In this document: piece after piece, positions 54,155 through 64,000 of the stretch | Layout of the letters: each line of letters opens with the position of its first letter | How positions within the stretch are numbered: position 1 is the first letter of the stretch | Assembly (NCBI GenBank): GCA_002286855.1 | Contig: NRSV01000002.1 | Coordinates: forward strand, 430,152 to 494,151 | Direction: 5' to 3' | Origin: Bipolaris cookei | Lineage: Eukaryota; Ascomycota; Dothideomycetes; Pleosporales; Pleosporaceae | Length of the DNA stretch: 64,000 bases | Position numbers and translations under genes: made by a program | The notes under the pieces: model-generated | Database searches by the model: none | Seen by the model: only the letters and a program-made list of their open reading frames with translations | Told to the model about the DNA's origin: nothing

Positions 54155-56179
54155 ATTGTCCGTAGTATATCCTTTGCCTTCTTAATTCGTTTATCCGTGC
54201 TAGAAATGTTTGACTTGTATCCCTTCTACCCTCCCTTACATCCTCCTTTCCACCCCTTCTTATATACCCACAAACCCATGCTACTCGGCCCCTACTCGCA
54301 CCCCTAAACCCCATCACACCACACAAATCCACCCGTCATACAAAAACTGTACAGCCACACACCACGCTCCTCCCATACCAACCGCACTCCATCTCCCCAT
54401 TCCCATCCTATGGGAAAACCCCGTTCGCAAAGGGTATAGTCGCACGGCTACCCCGCTAGCGTATTACTCTAGCTTATGAGTTAAGCACTCAGCCGATACA
54501 TATTCTAGTATCGCGTGCCGGGCACCAGCGCGCATCCCGCGTTTCGGTACCATTGGAAGAAAGTGCCTTTCACACGAGAGAGGAATATGGGGCGTTATTC
54601 GCATTATTCTAACTAGTTAGTTGCCGAGACAAAAGACTGAGTGTTTTTTTTTGACTTGCTGGCTGGGTATTACACACGCACCGCAACGCCTGCTTGCATG
54701 CAAGTACGGTGGCGAGGGGCAGACGGGGGTGCACGCCCAAACGCGGGGTCAAGTCAAGCTGAAAGAGAAAGCCTGCGCCGCAAGCCACTTGGCGAAAAGT
54801 ATAGTAATGACTATCGAATTAAAAACCTGTGCAAAGCTTATTTATTTTTATCACTACTATCAATAGAAGATGAGGTTATATCTGTCTCTCTGATATACAG
54901 CAAAAACTCGCCCACAGCGTCCTCTCGTTCGCCGCTCTCGCTATCTCTGTGGACATGGCATCAGCGTTGCACCACGCGCGATAGGTACCGTTACGTTGCG
55001 CCTGCTGCTGCACCTGCGACAGCAAGCAAACAAAAAGAAACAAAAGAAAAACTGAGATGTGAAGGTTACATGTGTATACGTATTACTATGCATAACGGTC
55101 CTTGCAGCCACCCCTGGGCTTTATAGCAACGCGATTATCATCGATATTAAATTGTGTGAAACCCTGACAACAATATGTACACATTGTACGGAGGCCCGTG
55201 CCGTCCAAGGTAGTCCTTTACCGCTTTTTCCTTCTGCCTTGAATAGTTAACTGGCACACGGGGCAGTTTGCCACGCATACAACTTTTGTATCGCGGCTGG
55301 CCTTGGTGCGGGCGTGATTCGCTGGGTTGAAAGTTCATTATTCTGGCTGCATTGGCTGATTGGAGGAGTGATATTGTGGCCAGCTAGACGCGTTTGGGGA
55401 ATGCACATGTACGGAATGCCCAGATAATACGGCACAGTATTGGGTGTTGGTGCCAACGCATCTATTTGAATTATTTATAGAAATATCCCGAGACCTGGTT
55501 CTTGGACTGATGGTAGTCGTATCTGCTGTCATGAGGGTTTTTTTTTGTGTCAACGGTCTCTCATACGAGGTTTGGTGTCAATGATTGCTGTCAGGCACTC
55601 CGTTTGTGTGACTTGACATGTCACAATGTTCTTAGAAGACCTCGTTATATGTTACATGACCGTGTTCAATACATTGTGGTGCTACCTTGCTCATGTGAAG
55701 TTCAAACTTCTGTGACAATACATCAAGTCTAGCTTAAACCTAGGTGGCGCATTCGAGGGCACTTCCCAGCTGTGGAATGTATCGCAAACATCATAGTAAC
55801 GAGAAACCCGTTGTCAACTATTCCGACCTATCCAGTTCCTTCGAATCCCTGTCTAAAAATGCAATAGATTATAACACCTCAAATGCACCAATCAGAACTA
55901 TCTGGAGGTAAGACCATTCTGCATGGTGTGATCGTGAGACCTGTGCGCAAGCGCGTAATCTACTAGTGCATTCTATCAGACTATTGAACGAGATGAGCCT
56001 TCCTGCCGACACCAGAATCCTATTGAATACCCTGCATGCTTTCATCCTGATACATGTGTCGCAACTCCCTGACCAAAATTATACTCATATGCATGCCACT
56101 TCACTCAGAAGTCTTAGCTGATATCTGATTCGATTCGGTCAATTTAACCGCTTTATCCTCGCAGCCTGCTGCACCATGT
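54155..56179. other. Intergenic, no gene seen
   Basis: About 2 kb. Open frames up to 161 codons (54640-55126) overlap others and show no family features. No repeat stands out. Confidence 0.45.
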
Positions 56180-58333
56180 CTAGACAATCATACCATCACT
56201 CTTTTCTAATGGTTTGAAGAAACTCCTCCAGTCAACGGTAACCCAACTCGCAGTGTCGAACGTGGACGTTTCGGAGGTAGGTGGTTCGGGCGCGAAGATC
56301 CTACAGCTAGATCCTATTTCCAGCTCAACCATGTTGTTTTCCAAGATTTTGACCTCGCTGATATTTGGTTCCACATATCTTGTCCTGCGACCTCTCTTTG
56401 TGCGACTCGCCTCATCCTTTCCAACATTGCCGGTCTTCTTCGAGTTTCCACTGTCTTCAATAGGCTGTGCGCGGCTGTCAGTTGAGATGGGTAACACAAC
56501 ACCCTGGAATATAGCTTCTTTAGGTAGAGATAAAAGGCTCTGGACTTTTTTGAAGCTAAATTGGAAGCTATCCAGACCTGGACTCATTAGCACAAGCAAA
56601 GCAGGACTCTCAGTAGACTTACTGAGCAAATCGGGCAGCCGTTGCCTTATCTTCCGCTTTTCACGGCTTCTATCATGGCAGCAATTATCCACCTCCTCGA
56701 TCGCTTTGGACTTTTGGTACCGCGTTGAGTTGCTCTTTCTAGTTGGATATGTCCCACGAAAGAATGCGCTTTGCGCCCACGACTCAGGGTCGAATGTTAC
56801 GCTGTTGAAGAGTCGCGAATGGCTGTCCGCATGACGTAAGAAAAGGCGGCTGCCAATCATCGATGACCGTCGTATCCTGCTAGCGTACGGGTTCAGATCT
56901 GAGAACGGCCTGCGGAAATTAGAGTATTTCCAAACTTCGTAAGGCGTTAAGAAACTCAGGGCCTCTAACTCGCGACGCATATCGACTCGCATTTCTTTAA
57001 CCCCACAGAAGAATTGGACATTGATATTTTTGCGTTCAACGTCCATTAGTAGGTCCAGATAACTGAAGCCGCCCTCGTCTGTGGCGTCGCAATTAACAAT
57101 GGCTTCGTGGGATTCGCTGCGAAAGAAGAGTTCGACGTATCTCAACTGCACGTCTTCGGTAGCTGTCTCATTGATCATTTTTAGGAAGACGAATGTGAAT
57201 TTGTTGCACGATCGCAAATGTAGGTGTGTGAGTGTAGGAGGCAAAACCTTCAAGCGCGCCTCTTCCAACGTCTGTAATCTCCCGTCTTTCACTACGAGGT
57301 TGTGTGTTGGTGTATCATTCTTATCGGGTGTAGTTCGACGGTCCTCGTTCGAAAAGACAACGTTTTGTGGGCAACCGAGGGCATCCATGGGGACATCTAG
57401 ACGCTTCAGGTTAGAAAACCCAGCTAATGTGATGGTATGTTTCCCCATATTTCGCCATTGGAGATCGCGTAAGTGAAGAATTTCGAGAGTTGCCGGCCCC
57501 TTCCATCTAGTGTCTTCAGCAATGGTGAGTGATTGGAGTGTGGGACGCAGTATCTGAAGAGCGATTCCGTCGAATGGTGTAACTGGAAGTAGTTCTGGGT
57601 TCAATGAAGGAAATGTATGGGGTGCTGAGTGATTCGGCCTGGGTGGCTGACCAGATTGAAAACGTCTGGCTTCCGGGAGCTCAATCGTTATTGATCTCAT
57701 GTTCGAACACAACGCTACCAGTGTATTCAAGAAGAAGGCTTGATCCTCGCGCCATACGGGACCCAAAAAGTTCTTCGCTTTTCGGATGTGGCTCCAGGTC
57801 ACCTCGCCCTGAGTGTTGGCAGTGACGATTCTGCCAATCGTCTCCTTGACATCACCGTCGAGATTAGGAACGTCTCGGCAGTGACAATTTTGGTGACGCA
57901 AACAATCAAAGTCACCAAGGTCGACGTTTGTGACTTTCTGGATGAGTTCAGGGTGATGCCCAAGCATCTCAAGGAAACCTCTGATGTTTGGCTGACGAAG
58001 CACTGGCTTCCGAACCATAGTTTGTTGCACAATACCGCTGAGCCGCTTGTTTACAAGCGCAAAGTTGAAGATAGATTTTTCGGTGCGGAGCTTGGAGGCT
58101 ATCAAATCAATCAACTCAGATGGTAGGTCCAGAAGACATATCCTGGCGCGCTTGTATGCTTCACTGTAGTCCAAAACGGTATTCAATTGGTGATCGGAAT
58201 GCTGCTGCTCATGACTGGGGGTAGCCTGTTGTCTCGTAGTCTCGCGTGTGAGGTTTGGAATCGTGGGCGCAATGCCAGGGCTTCCTACCCGTCTCTTCCT
58301 CATCCTCGAGCCGGACGGTGTCGATGGCGCCAT
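56180..58333 (-). CDS. F-box protein, 717 residues
   Basis: A single exon. After a polar tail of about 65 residues, positions 67-108 form an F-box (LLDLPSELIDLIASKL, FALVNKRLSGIV). The middle holds leucine-rich, LRR-like text (LQSLTIAEDTRW, LEILHLRDLQWRNM, LTHLHLRSCNKFTF). The C-terminal part contains a basic stretch (KRGRRTRYVEP). F-box proteins link a substrate to Skp1 and cullin in SCF ubiquitin ligases; the C-terminal part picks the substrate, which is unknown. No membrane segment. Start chosen as the first ATG with a long polar N-terminus usual for this group. Unrelated in detail to the 2EXR-like pair at 0.9-9.3 kb. Confidence 0.85.
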   Translation of the reverse strand: MAPSTPSGSRMRKRRVGSPGIAPTIPNLTRETTRQQATPSHEQQHSDHQLNTVLDYSEAYKRARICLLDLPSELIDLIASKLRTEKSIFNFALVNKRLSGIVQQTMVRKPVLRQPNIRGFLEMLGHHPELIQKVTNVDLGDFDCLRHQNCHCRDVPNLDGDVKETIGRIVTANTQGEVTWSHIRKAKNFLGPVWREDQAFFLNTLVALCSNMRSITIELPEARRFQSGQPPRPNHSAPHTFPSLNPELLPVTPFDGIALQILRPTLQSLTIAEDTRWKGPATLEILHLRDLQWRNMGKHTITLAGFSNLKRLDVPMDALGCPQNVVFSNEDRRTTPDKNDTPTHNLVVKDGRLQTLEEARLKVLPPTLTHLHLRSCNKFTFVFLKMINETATEDVQLRYVELFFRSESHEAIVNCDATDEGGFSYLDLLMDVERKNINVQFFCGVKEMRVDMRRELEALSFLTPYEVWKYSNFRRPFSDLNPYASRIRRSSMIGSRLFLRHADSHSRLFNSVTFDPESWAQSAFFRGTYPTRKSNSTRYQKSKAIEEVDNCCHDRSREKRKIRQRLPDLLSKSTESPALLVLMSPGLDSFQFSFKKVQSLLSLPKEAIFQGVVLPISTDSRAQPIEDSGNSKKTGNVGKDEASRTKRGRRTRYVEPNISEVKILENNMVELEIGSSCRIFAPEPPTSETSTFDTASWVTVDWRSFFKPLEKSDGMIV

Positions 58334-58944
58334 TGTGAATTTGTGGGCTTACCTGAGGTGAGGTAATTATCAGACAGTTGAGTTGTGCCGTCTTCCTCCG
58401 TGTTTCTATATGCTCATGCGCTGGGTAGAAATCGATGTGGGCATTTTAGTCCCGTGAGTTAGTCATACCTGCGGCAACCGCGCTATATGCAGCTGATAAA
58501 CACGAGGTGACGCCAGAAGGTGAGCGGGGGGATAAATAGATTGTTTTCTATTGCTGCAAGCTTTAGAGATGACCTACGAGGGTATCTGAAAGATTTGGAA
58601 AGTTCTGCCTGTTTCAGAGACTGTCTGTTTGTCGCACTTGTTCACTGTAGTGGGAGGAGTGACACGTTCACGCCAAGACGCTAGCGTTCGATTGGGTGAT
58701 TCGTCATTGCTGCCTGATACACACGTGATTGATTGATGATGCATTAGGCATGGAAAAATCCCGTTCCATGCATGAGTGCATATATAAGGCATGGAATGTG
58801 CACTTCCTTGTTTTGTACGTGTGTGGGGTAAAGGTACAGATGGCAGCTCCATAAGACAGGTCACGCGATTGGAGAAAAGGACATATTTGACGAATCGCTT
58901 CTCCTAATAACACTACCCACTATACTAGAATATGGCCACTCAAA
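58334..58944. other. Upstream region of the F-box gene
   Basis: No supported gene; promoter of the F-box gene expected at the left. Confidence 0.45.
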
Positions 58945-59487
58945 CTACGTTTCCTCCTCTCTTCGAGAACATGAGCTCCAAGGCCCTGATTCATAGAGAA
59001 AACTATCAATTGGTTTTGATTCGACAAAACTCCGTCGTTCAGAGGTAGACATATCAATTCCAACAAACGTCCACTGGTGATTTTCCTCTCCATACAAGCC
59101 TCCTCTTCCTATCTTTGTAGTATCGCAATGCCCTCCATTTATTGCATTGCTCCCGGAACACCCAACGCCTAGGAGGTCATACATCATTCTGCTGGACTTC
59201 ACGTCTTTGATCTCTTTGGATGAAAACGTATGGTCAAGCAGGAGAGCCCTTTGCGGATGCGACTGCGACTGCGATACCGATTTTTGTTGTGAAGCTGCGG
59301 GGCGATATCGAGGACGTTCAACAATGACACCGTCGGAGCGTTCGACCACGCGATACTTCTTGGGACGTCGCTTGGACGTGCTTTGAGCGTTCTTCATTGT
59401 TTCGTAGAGGGCGTGGGGGGGAATGTTCGCATTCTGATAAACGTCGCAGTTAGGCATCTTGATTGAGCTCTCCACAAGGACCCGCAT
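58945..59487 (-). CDS. Hypothetical protein, 180 residues
   Basis: A single open frame without recognised domain. A basic patch (STSKRRPKKYRVVERSDG) is followed by a polar, Gln/Ser-rich region and an ending rich in Ser and Arg. A second ATG at 59457 (MPNCDVYQNANIPPHALYETM) is an equally good start. No signal peptide or helix. The composition looks coding, but there is no homology that I can name, and a chance frame cannot be excluded. Confidence 0.45.
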   Translation of the reverse strand: MRVLVESSIKMPNCDVYQNANIPPHALYETMKNAQSTSKRRPKKYRVVERSDGVIVERPRYRPAASQQKSVSQSQSHPQRALLLDHTFSSKEIKDVKSSRMMYDLLGVGCSGSNAINGGHCDTTKIGRGGLYGEENHQWTFVGIDMSTSERRSFVESKPIDSFLYESGPWSSCSRREEET

Positions 59488-60768
59488 TTCGAAGTAGATG
59501 AAAAGTAAGTGCCTTCCGCTGGACAGTTGATAGTCCAGTGTTTTTCGTATGTGTGATGTCTTTCTCTATATCACTGCGTCATGCTCACTTTTATACCGAC
59601 AATTCAACCTATACTGATAATATTAGCGTGCGAGCCCTCATGAAGCAGGAGGGCTTTGCAGAATCCAGAACCTTTCCATCGAGATCTCAAACTCTCCACA
59701 GCGTTCATTTGCCCTTCTCTTGTGCAGCCAGCTCGTTGCGAAACAGTTGCCCTACGAACGAAGACTGGGATCATCCCAAAAACCACTCCACAAAGATATC
59801 ATATCTGCAGATATCGGTCCCAGCCTCCAAAGTCTAGAACGCAAGGGCTTCTCGGAATCAACTGTAGTCCTAAAGTAGGTAAGCTGCCGCGGCTACAACA
59901 TGCCTTCCCCATACCTGCATCGTCCCCTAGGTGTAGAATAACGTCATAAGAAGACGATGGTGAAATGTTCCAGACTTGCAGGCCGGGAGTGGCGTCTGGG
60001 CATCTCGACTCCGTGACCTGGTGTTGTGCAGCCGAGACGCACAGCCTCCTGCGCTGCGTAGGGAGCATGATGTCATGCGCAAAGCTGACAACGTTTCTTG
60101 CGGATGTCAAGCGTCAGTCAAGGATTCCGGGCAGCATGGCTGCGAAATAGTCAAAGGTCTAGACTTCTAAGTTGTCGTACGAAGTTTAAGAAAGAAGATT
60201 GCGGAGAGGAGCGTGAGGGCGCGATGATGTCATGATACGCTAGACCCGTTGGAGCCGAAGACCCTGACAGGAACAGGCAAAGCAAAAGTAACCAAGGGTC
60301 TTGTAGCAATACAAAATAGACGTGGGAAATCTGAGAGTCGTTTTGAAACTTAGTCAACGTCCTAATGCTATATGTGACTGGATAAGACCATGTGCCGTAT
60401 TCAATCGCATAGTCAGACGGTGAAAAGCAACCAGTCTCACAGCAGAAGCATATTCTATGTATGTAACAAGTGGGAGCGCAAGGCCGTCTCCAACCCTACG
60501 TCTTCTTTATCCGTCTCGGTCATAAAATTGAGTTTGTTTAAATGATACTAGTACCGATTCAACATACTATACAATAAAGGAGAGTACGAAGTCGAAGGTA
60601 GGGGTAAAGGAAGATTATCCAATACTGTGTGAACAGTGGATAAGCGGATTTGACAAAATGAAGGTGGATCAATCAGGCACTTGTCCTGTAGTGAACACTT
60701 GGTCAAGAATCAATCACGACTTGTAGTGCTATGAAGGGCAATTGAGTCATTAAGTCTACTGGAGACGC
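59488..60768. other. Intergenic, no gene seen
   Basis: About 1.3 kb with overlapping short frames on both strands; nothing recognised. Confidence 0.45.
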
Positions 60769-61592
60769 TTACCATACATTAAGCGCCGCAGCACCAGCAA
60801 GCATAAGCAGTGCAGAATCCTTGATGCCGAACCTGGCAGCGGCACCAGTGCTCTCAGGTACACTTGCAGACGACTGGCTCGATGTTGGCGTGGGCACAAT
60901 ACTAGGAGTAGAAACAGTGGTAACAGTCGCGCTGGACGTCGCGCTGGATGTTGCGCTGGACGTTGCGCTGGACGTCTCACTGACCATCATCTGTCCTGTA
61001 CTCGCACTCCTTGTCGAGGTTGCAACAGAGGTAGATTGAGCGCTCGTCTTGGTAGTTGTCGCACTAGCGCTTGGTACTGTGCTTGTTTCGGTCCTCAGCA
61101 AGCTATTTCCTGCTACAACGTCGACAGTCAAAAACTTGACATCTTCGTTAGAGAAAACCGCTGTGACAGGTTCACCGCCAGTGTCGTCATTGCCACCATC
61201 CTGCTTTACTGTGCATGTCATCTCGACTTTCTTCTTGTTGTAGTCGCAGCCTAGGCTCATGGAGACACTATCAGCCTCCATAGTGGCCTGGTAGCGTGTT
61301 TGCGAAAGGATAGTCGCGTCAAGGCCAGGGCCCCAACCGCACTCTGAACTGTCTACGCCAGTAGGGCACGCCATGCGAAATTCGGTCATTGTTGGATTGA
61401 CAGTGTTGATTGTTGCGACAGGGTCGGCACCCTCATAGCCTGTTGCGAAGATGTTGTTAGAGCGGCTTCGTGAGGGCAGCAGAGTAATAAGAAAATTACG
61501 GGTGACGAACGACCGGGGAAGTAAAAGCTGACGACATCAGAAGCGCAGACCGTGCTGGCAAGAATGGAAAGAAGGGTGGTTGATTGACGCAT
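60769..61592 (-). CDS. Secreted Ser/Thr-rich, probably GPI-anchored surface protein
   Basis: Two exons, 61592-61514 and 61439-60769, give 249 residues. MRQSTTLLSILASTVCA is a signal peptide, followed by SDVVSFYFPGYEGADPVATI across the junction and a Cys-bearing domain (ACPTGVDSSECGWG, SLGCDYNKKKVEMTC). The last third is Ser/Thr-rich with SSAT repeated four times from a 12 bp tandem unit (about 60928-60977), and the C-terminus (AAARFGIKDSALLMLAGAAALNVW) is a GPI signal. Donor GTCGTT is atypical; a second splice choice (donor GTCACC, acceptor AAG) would add about ten residues. This type of protein is common on ascomycete cell walls. Function unknown. Confidence 0.72.
60928..60977. repeat. 12 bp tandem repeat within a coding region
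   Basis: About four units of GCGCTGGACGTC-type sequence encode the SSAT repeats of the GPI-type protein. Copy number may vary between isolates. Confidence 0.85.
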
Positions 61593-62719
61593 GTTATGTT
61601 TGTTGTTGCTGTAGTTGTTGTAGGCTCGATAGTGGGTCTGTCAGAATACGAGTGTAAGAATTAAAGTTTAGATATATGTTGATAGGCGGATAAGTATTGT
61701 GGCTTTGTTGCAGGGTAAAAGGAGCGACTATGGTATGTGTGGCGTTAAGGAACGTGAGCTTGCGACTGCAAGACGAGTGGGCAGACGCGGCAGGGCAAAA
61801 GGCGAAGCGGACAGGTGTGCACGCTGGCTCTAGTCGATATAAGTACGAAGCGCCATCTACCTGTATCTTTGTTCCCCCTGAGCTTCAGAGCAAGGCTTGT
61901 CCTGCTAGCCGCGGCTAGATATGTGCAATTAGCGGCGATCTGCATGATATGCACAGCCCGACTTGAACTGTAGCAAAATTGACTCCAGACCAGCAAAATT
62001 GACACCAAGCCTTGCAAAATTACCGTGTGGGTCGATGTTGGGGACCAAGGAGATTGGCCATTTATGGACACGAGTCAGGTTAGCAGCGCTGGTAGGGCCG
62101 GGACGAGTGGAGCCGCACGGTAGCAGGTGAACGACGGCCTTCGCATGTGTTGTCAGGCACACATGGGCTTGAAACACTTGCCTAGTCGACCAAGACGTGC
62201 GTGACACGTGGATTGGGAACAGTGGGGGCTGTGAGTGCCGAGATCCGACATGTTATCGCAATCGCGTCCGTGTCCATTAGCCGGGCTGTTCTCTAAGGGT
62301 CTTGTAACATCGCCGTGGATATGGATGCGGATGTGGGTATGGAATGCAAAGGAAGGACGGAGGCAGAGAGGGGCAGAAGGGATGTAGGTTGTGGAGAGCA
62401 GGGGGGTTAGTACCTGTGTACTACTTACTATGCACAGCCCCACTTTCCCACCTTCCGGCACTTTTGGTTACAGTGCTATCATCACCATCGTCATCACCAC
62501 AGCACTGCATACATATACATCTCCAAAAACCAGCTTGCCGACGATGATGGCAGCCCTTCACCTTACAGGACGCTTCGCATAGTCCGACTGCTCGTCTTTC
62601 TTTGTTTCCGGTCATGGGCGCTGCCTCATCAACAAGCGCCCTGTCTGTAAAGTCAAGCTAAACCCTGCACCTAATCACCCTATCGACACCACAAACTAGC
62701 AGTACCAAGCTCACCAGTG
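61593..62719. other. Divergent intergenic region
   Basis: Promoters of both neighbours are expected. Near 61970-62025 a short unit (GCAAAATTGACNCCA) occurs twice with a third partial copy. No gene supported. Confidence 0.45.
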
Positions 62720-63499
62720 ATGGAAGCACAGGGTCTGCTTGTCATATGGGGATCTGCCGACCCTACAACAGTAGACGAAGGCGCTCTGAACGACTGGTGG
62801 ACCAACGAGCATCTCCCTGAGCGCCTGCGCCTCCCAGGATTCCAGCGAGCGCGTCGCTACCGCGCGCTCAGCCCTGAAAATGGACACAACGAATATCTCG
62901 CCTTGTACCAACTGTCGAATGTTCAGGAACTGGCATCAGCAGAGTATCTGCACACGCTCAACCATCCTACGCAAAAGACGGCGCAGTTTATGCCGTCGCT
63001 TGCAAAGATGAGTCGGTTTGCTTGCGAGATCGTTTCGTCCGAAAGTTCATCCGTTTTGACATCGGACCAGCCGGCTAAAACACACAACATGCTGTATATG
63101 GTAGTCTACGAAGTTGATGCTGCAAGGCAAGACCATGACCCATTGTTGTCAATCCAAGAGCATATTGGCCGGGCGCAAGACGCTGCATCGGCAAAGACGA
63201 TGCATGTTCACTTGGCCAAAGTCAATCAAAAGCTTACCAAAATTGGTAGTGCCAGCAGGTCTTACGAAGGCGTGCATTTCCAATCCTCTCAAGCCGTTGG
63301 TGAGACTGAAACACTGGCGGCTGACACGTTTATTGCTTTGTACGAACTCAGCCACAATCCAACTGACAGCTCGATAGCCGAGGGCGACATCGTCAGCACA
63401 CACCTCGGCGACACTTCAAGCCTACGAGGGGTTTGTGTCAGGCATACCAATATCTATCGTTGCATCGTGTCCCTTGATAGATCTTCCCTTGCGCGTTGA
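62720..63499 (+). CDS. EthD-like dimeric alpha-beta barrel protein
   Basis: A single exon of 259 residues. The start GLLVIWGSADP followed by LNDWWTNEHLPERLRLPGFQRARRY is the EthD/ABM-type pattern (a strand, then the W..EH.PER..PGF helix), and YLALYQLSNVQELASAEYL completes the first ferredoxin-like half. A second, weaker copy (MLYMVVYEVD and FIALYELS) suggests a tandem dimeric barrel. Such proteins include small oxygenases, cyclases and ethyl tert-butyl ether-related proteins; the substrate cannot be read. The ATG at 62720 is chosen; an overlapping GTG lies three bases earlier. No signal peptide. Nothing odd seen. Confidence 0.78.
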   Translation: MEAQGLLVIWGSADPTTVDEGALNDWWTNEHLPERLRLPGFQRARRYRALSPENGHNEYLALYQLSNVQELASAEYLHTLNHPTQKTAQFMPSLAKMSRFACEIVSSESSSVLTSDQPAKTHNMLYMVVYEVDAARQDHDPLLSIQEHIGRAQDAASAKTMHVHLAKVNQKLTKIGSASRSYEGVHFQSSQAVGETETLAADTFIALYELSHNPTDSSIAEGDIVSTHLGDTSSLRGVCVRHTNIYRCIVSLDRSSLAR

Positions 63500-63820
63500 C
63501 GCGACCTAGACGCTTCCGCCTACGCCTACGCTGGCCGCCTTACCATGACGAAACGCATTCGGCAACGCGTGCCCCATTTTTAGGCACCACGGCCAATCGA
63601 ATACCTCTGACAACAAAACCCATACAAGCCACAGTATGGGCACATACCAAAAATGGGTGCGAGTCATCAGGGATCGCTCATGAGGCGTAACCGGTCAACA
63701 GGCTAACTGAGCCATAAAGCTTGCCTTTTATCCTGCATTGTGTAGCCATCGTCGCAGTCGTCCTCGAGCCATCAACGGAAGAATCAGCTCTCCCAGTAAT
63801 TCATTGACGCCAAAATCAAT
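63500..63820. other. Intergenic, no gene seen
   Basis: 321 bases between the EthD-like stop and the next start; promoter expected at the right. Confidence 0.5.
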
Positions 63821-64000
63821 ATGCCTGCCATGAGGATACCCATCATTCTTCCGCTCACCGCAAATGTATCCCCTCGCCTCCGCATCCTACAATACGCCCA
63901 GCTAGTCATTGCAGGCCTTGCATTATTCGCTTTTCTCATCACCTTTCTCATCCCATTTCGCCACAAACTCTTCACGCTCAGCCTTCTCTACACCCCGCTC
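63821..64000 (+). CDS. Membrane protein, 5' part only (cut by window edge)
   Basis: An open frame from ATG at 63821 to the end of the window with no stop. It reads MPAMRIPIILPLTANVSPRL, then a hydrophobic segment (LVIAGLALFAFLITFLIPF), a short loop and the start of more sequence (HKLFTLSLLYTPL). The pattern resembles the first helix and loop of fungal MARVEL-like four-helix proteins, but too little is present to be sure. A second ATG lies at 63830. Confidence 0.5.
   Translation, partial: MPAMRIPIILPLTANVSPRLRILQYAQLVIAGLALFAFLITFLIPFRHKLFTLSLLYTPL

Noticed and set aside
54640..55126. 161-codon plus-strand frame
   Set aside because: Overlaps others, with mixed composition and no motif or splice support.
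56214..57476. Plus-strand frames inside the F-box gene
   Set aside because: They are shadows of the 717-residue minus-strand frame, which has the F-box motif.

Overview
The window looks like a chromosome segment of a filamentous ascomycete, most likely a Dothideomycete near the Pleosporales (inference). The support is gene structure (introns of about 45-90 bp with GT..AG borders), protein families typical of Pezizomycotina, and DD35D pogo/Fot1-like and Tc1-like transposons that insert at TA. Many coding regions are split by introns. I joined exons where splice sites, phase and protein family agreed, and exon limits are given per gene.

Layout. 0.9-9.3 kb: two related genes of the 2EXR/F-box-like type, a WW-like protein and a secreted rhamnogalacturonan lyase. 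9.3-14.9 kb: a foldback MITE and a secreted cutinase-family esterase in sparse sequence. 15-23.3 kb: an amino acid permease, a dead pogo relic, a GH16-like protein, a GNAT acetyltransferase with a minisatellite just upstream, and a seven-helix rhodopsin-domain (Pth11-like) receptor. 23.3-28.2 kb: gene-free, but holding a 1.5 kb insert bounded by a 14 bp duplication that carries three tandem copies of one 3' end, each closed by an ATT run.

28.2-49.6 kb is the most notable part: an MFS transporter, a complete cytochrome P450, a large C2H2 + Zn2Cys6 regulator, a UstYa/DUF3328-type oxidase, and a possible remnant of a second regulator. These are mixed with four nearly complete DNA transposons plus one nested inside another and one truncated fragment. 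From the first element (30.6 kb) to the last (49.6 kb), roughly half of the DNA is transposon. The gene content (transporter, P450, pathway-type regulator, UstYa oxidase) resembles a secondary-metabolite locus, but I see no core synthase and no RiPP precursor. It may be a fragment, an eroded cluster or a chance grouping.

50-64 kb returns to ordinary genes: a TDT/SLAC1-type dicarboxylate transporter, a small secreted BYS1-like protein, an F-box protein, a hypothetical protein, a GPI-type Ser/Thr-rich surface protein, an EthD-like protein and the start of a membrane protein cut by the window edge.

The transposons look young. Two transposases are open throughout (one contains an undetermined base) and three others carry a single lesion each. 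Only the relic at 17 kb is heavily decayed, and both of its internal stops are Trp-to-stop changes of the G-to-A type expected from RIP.
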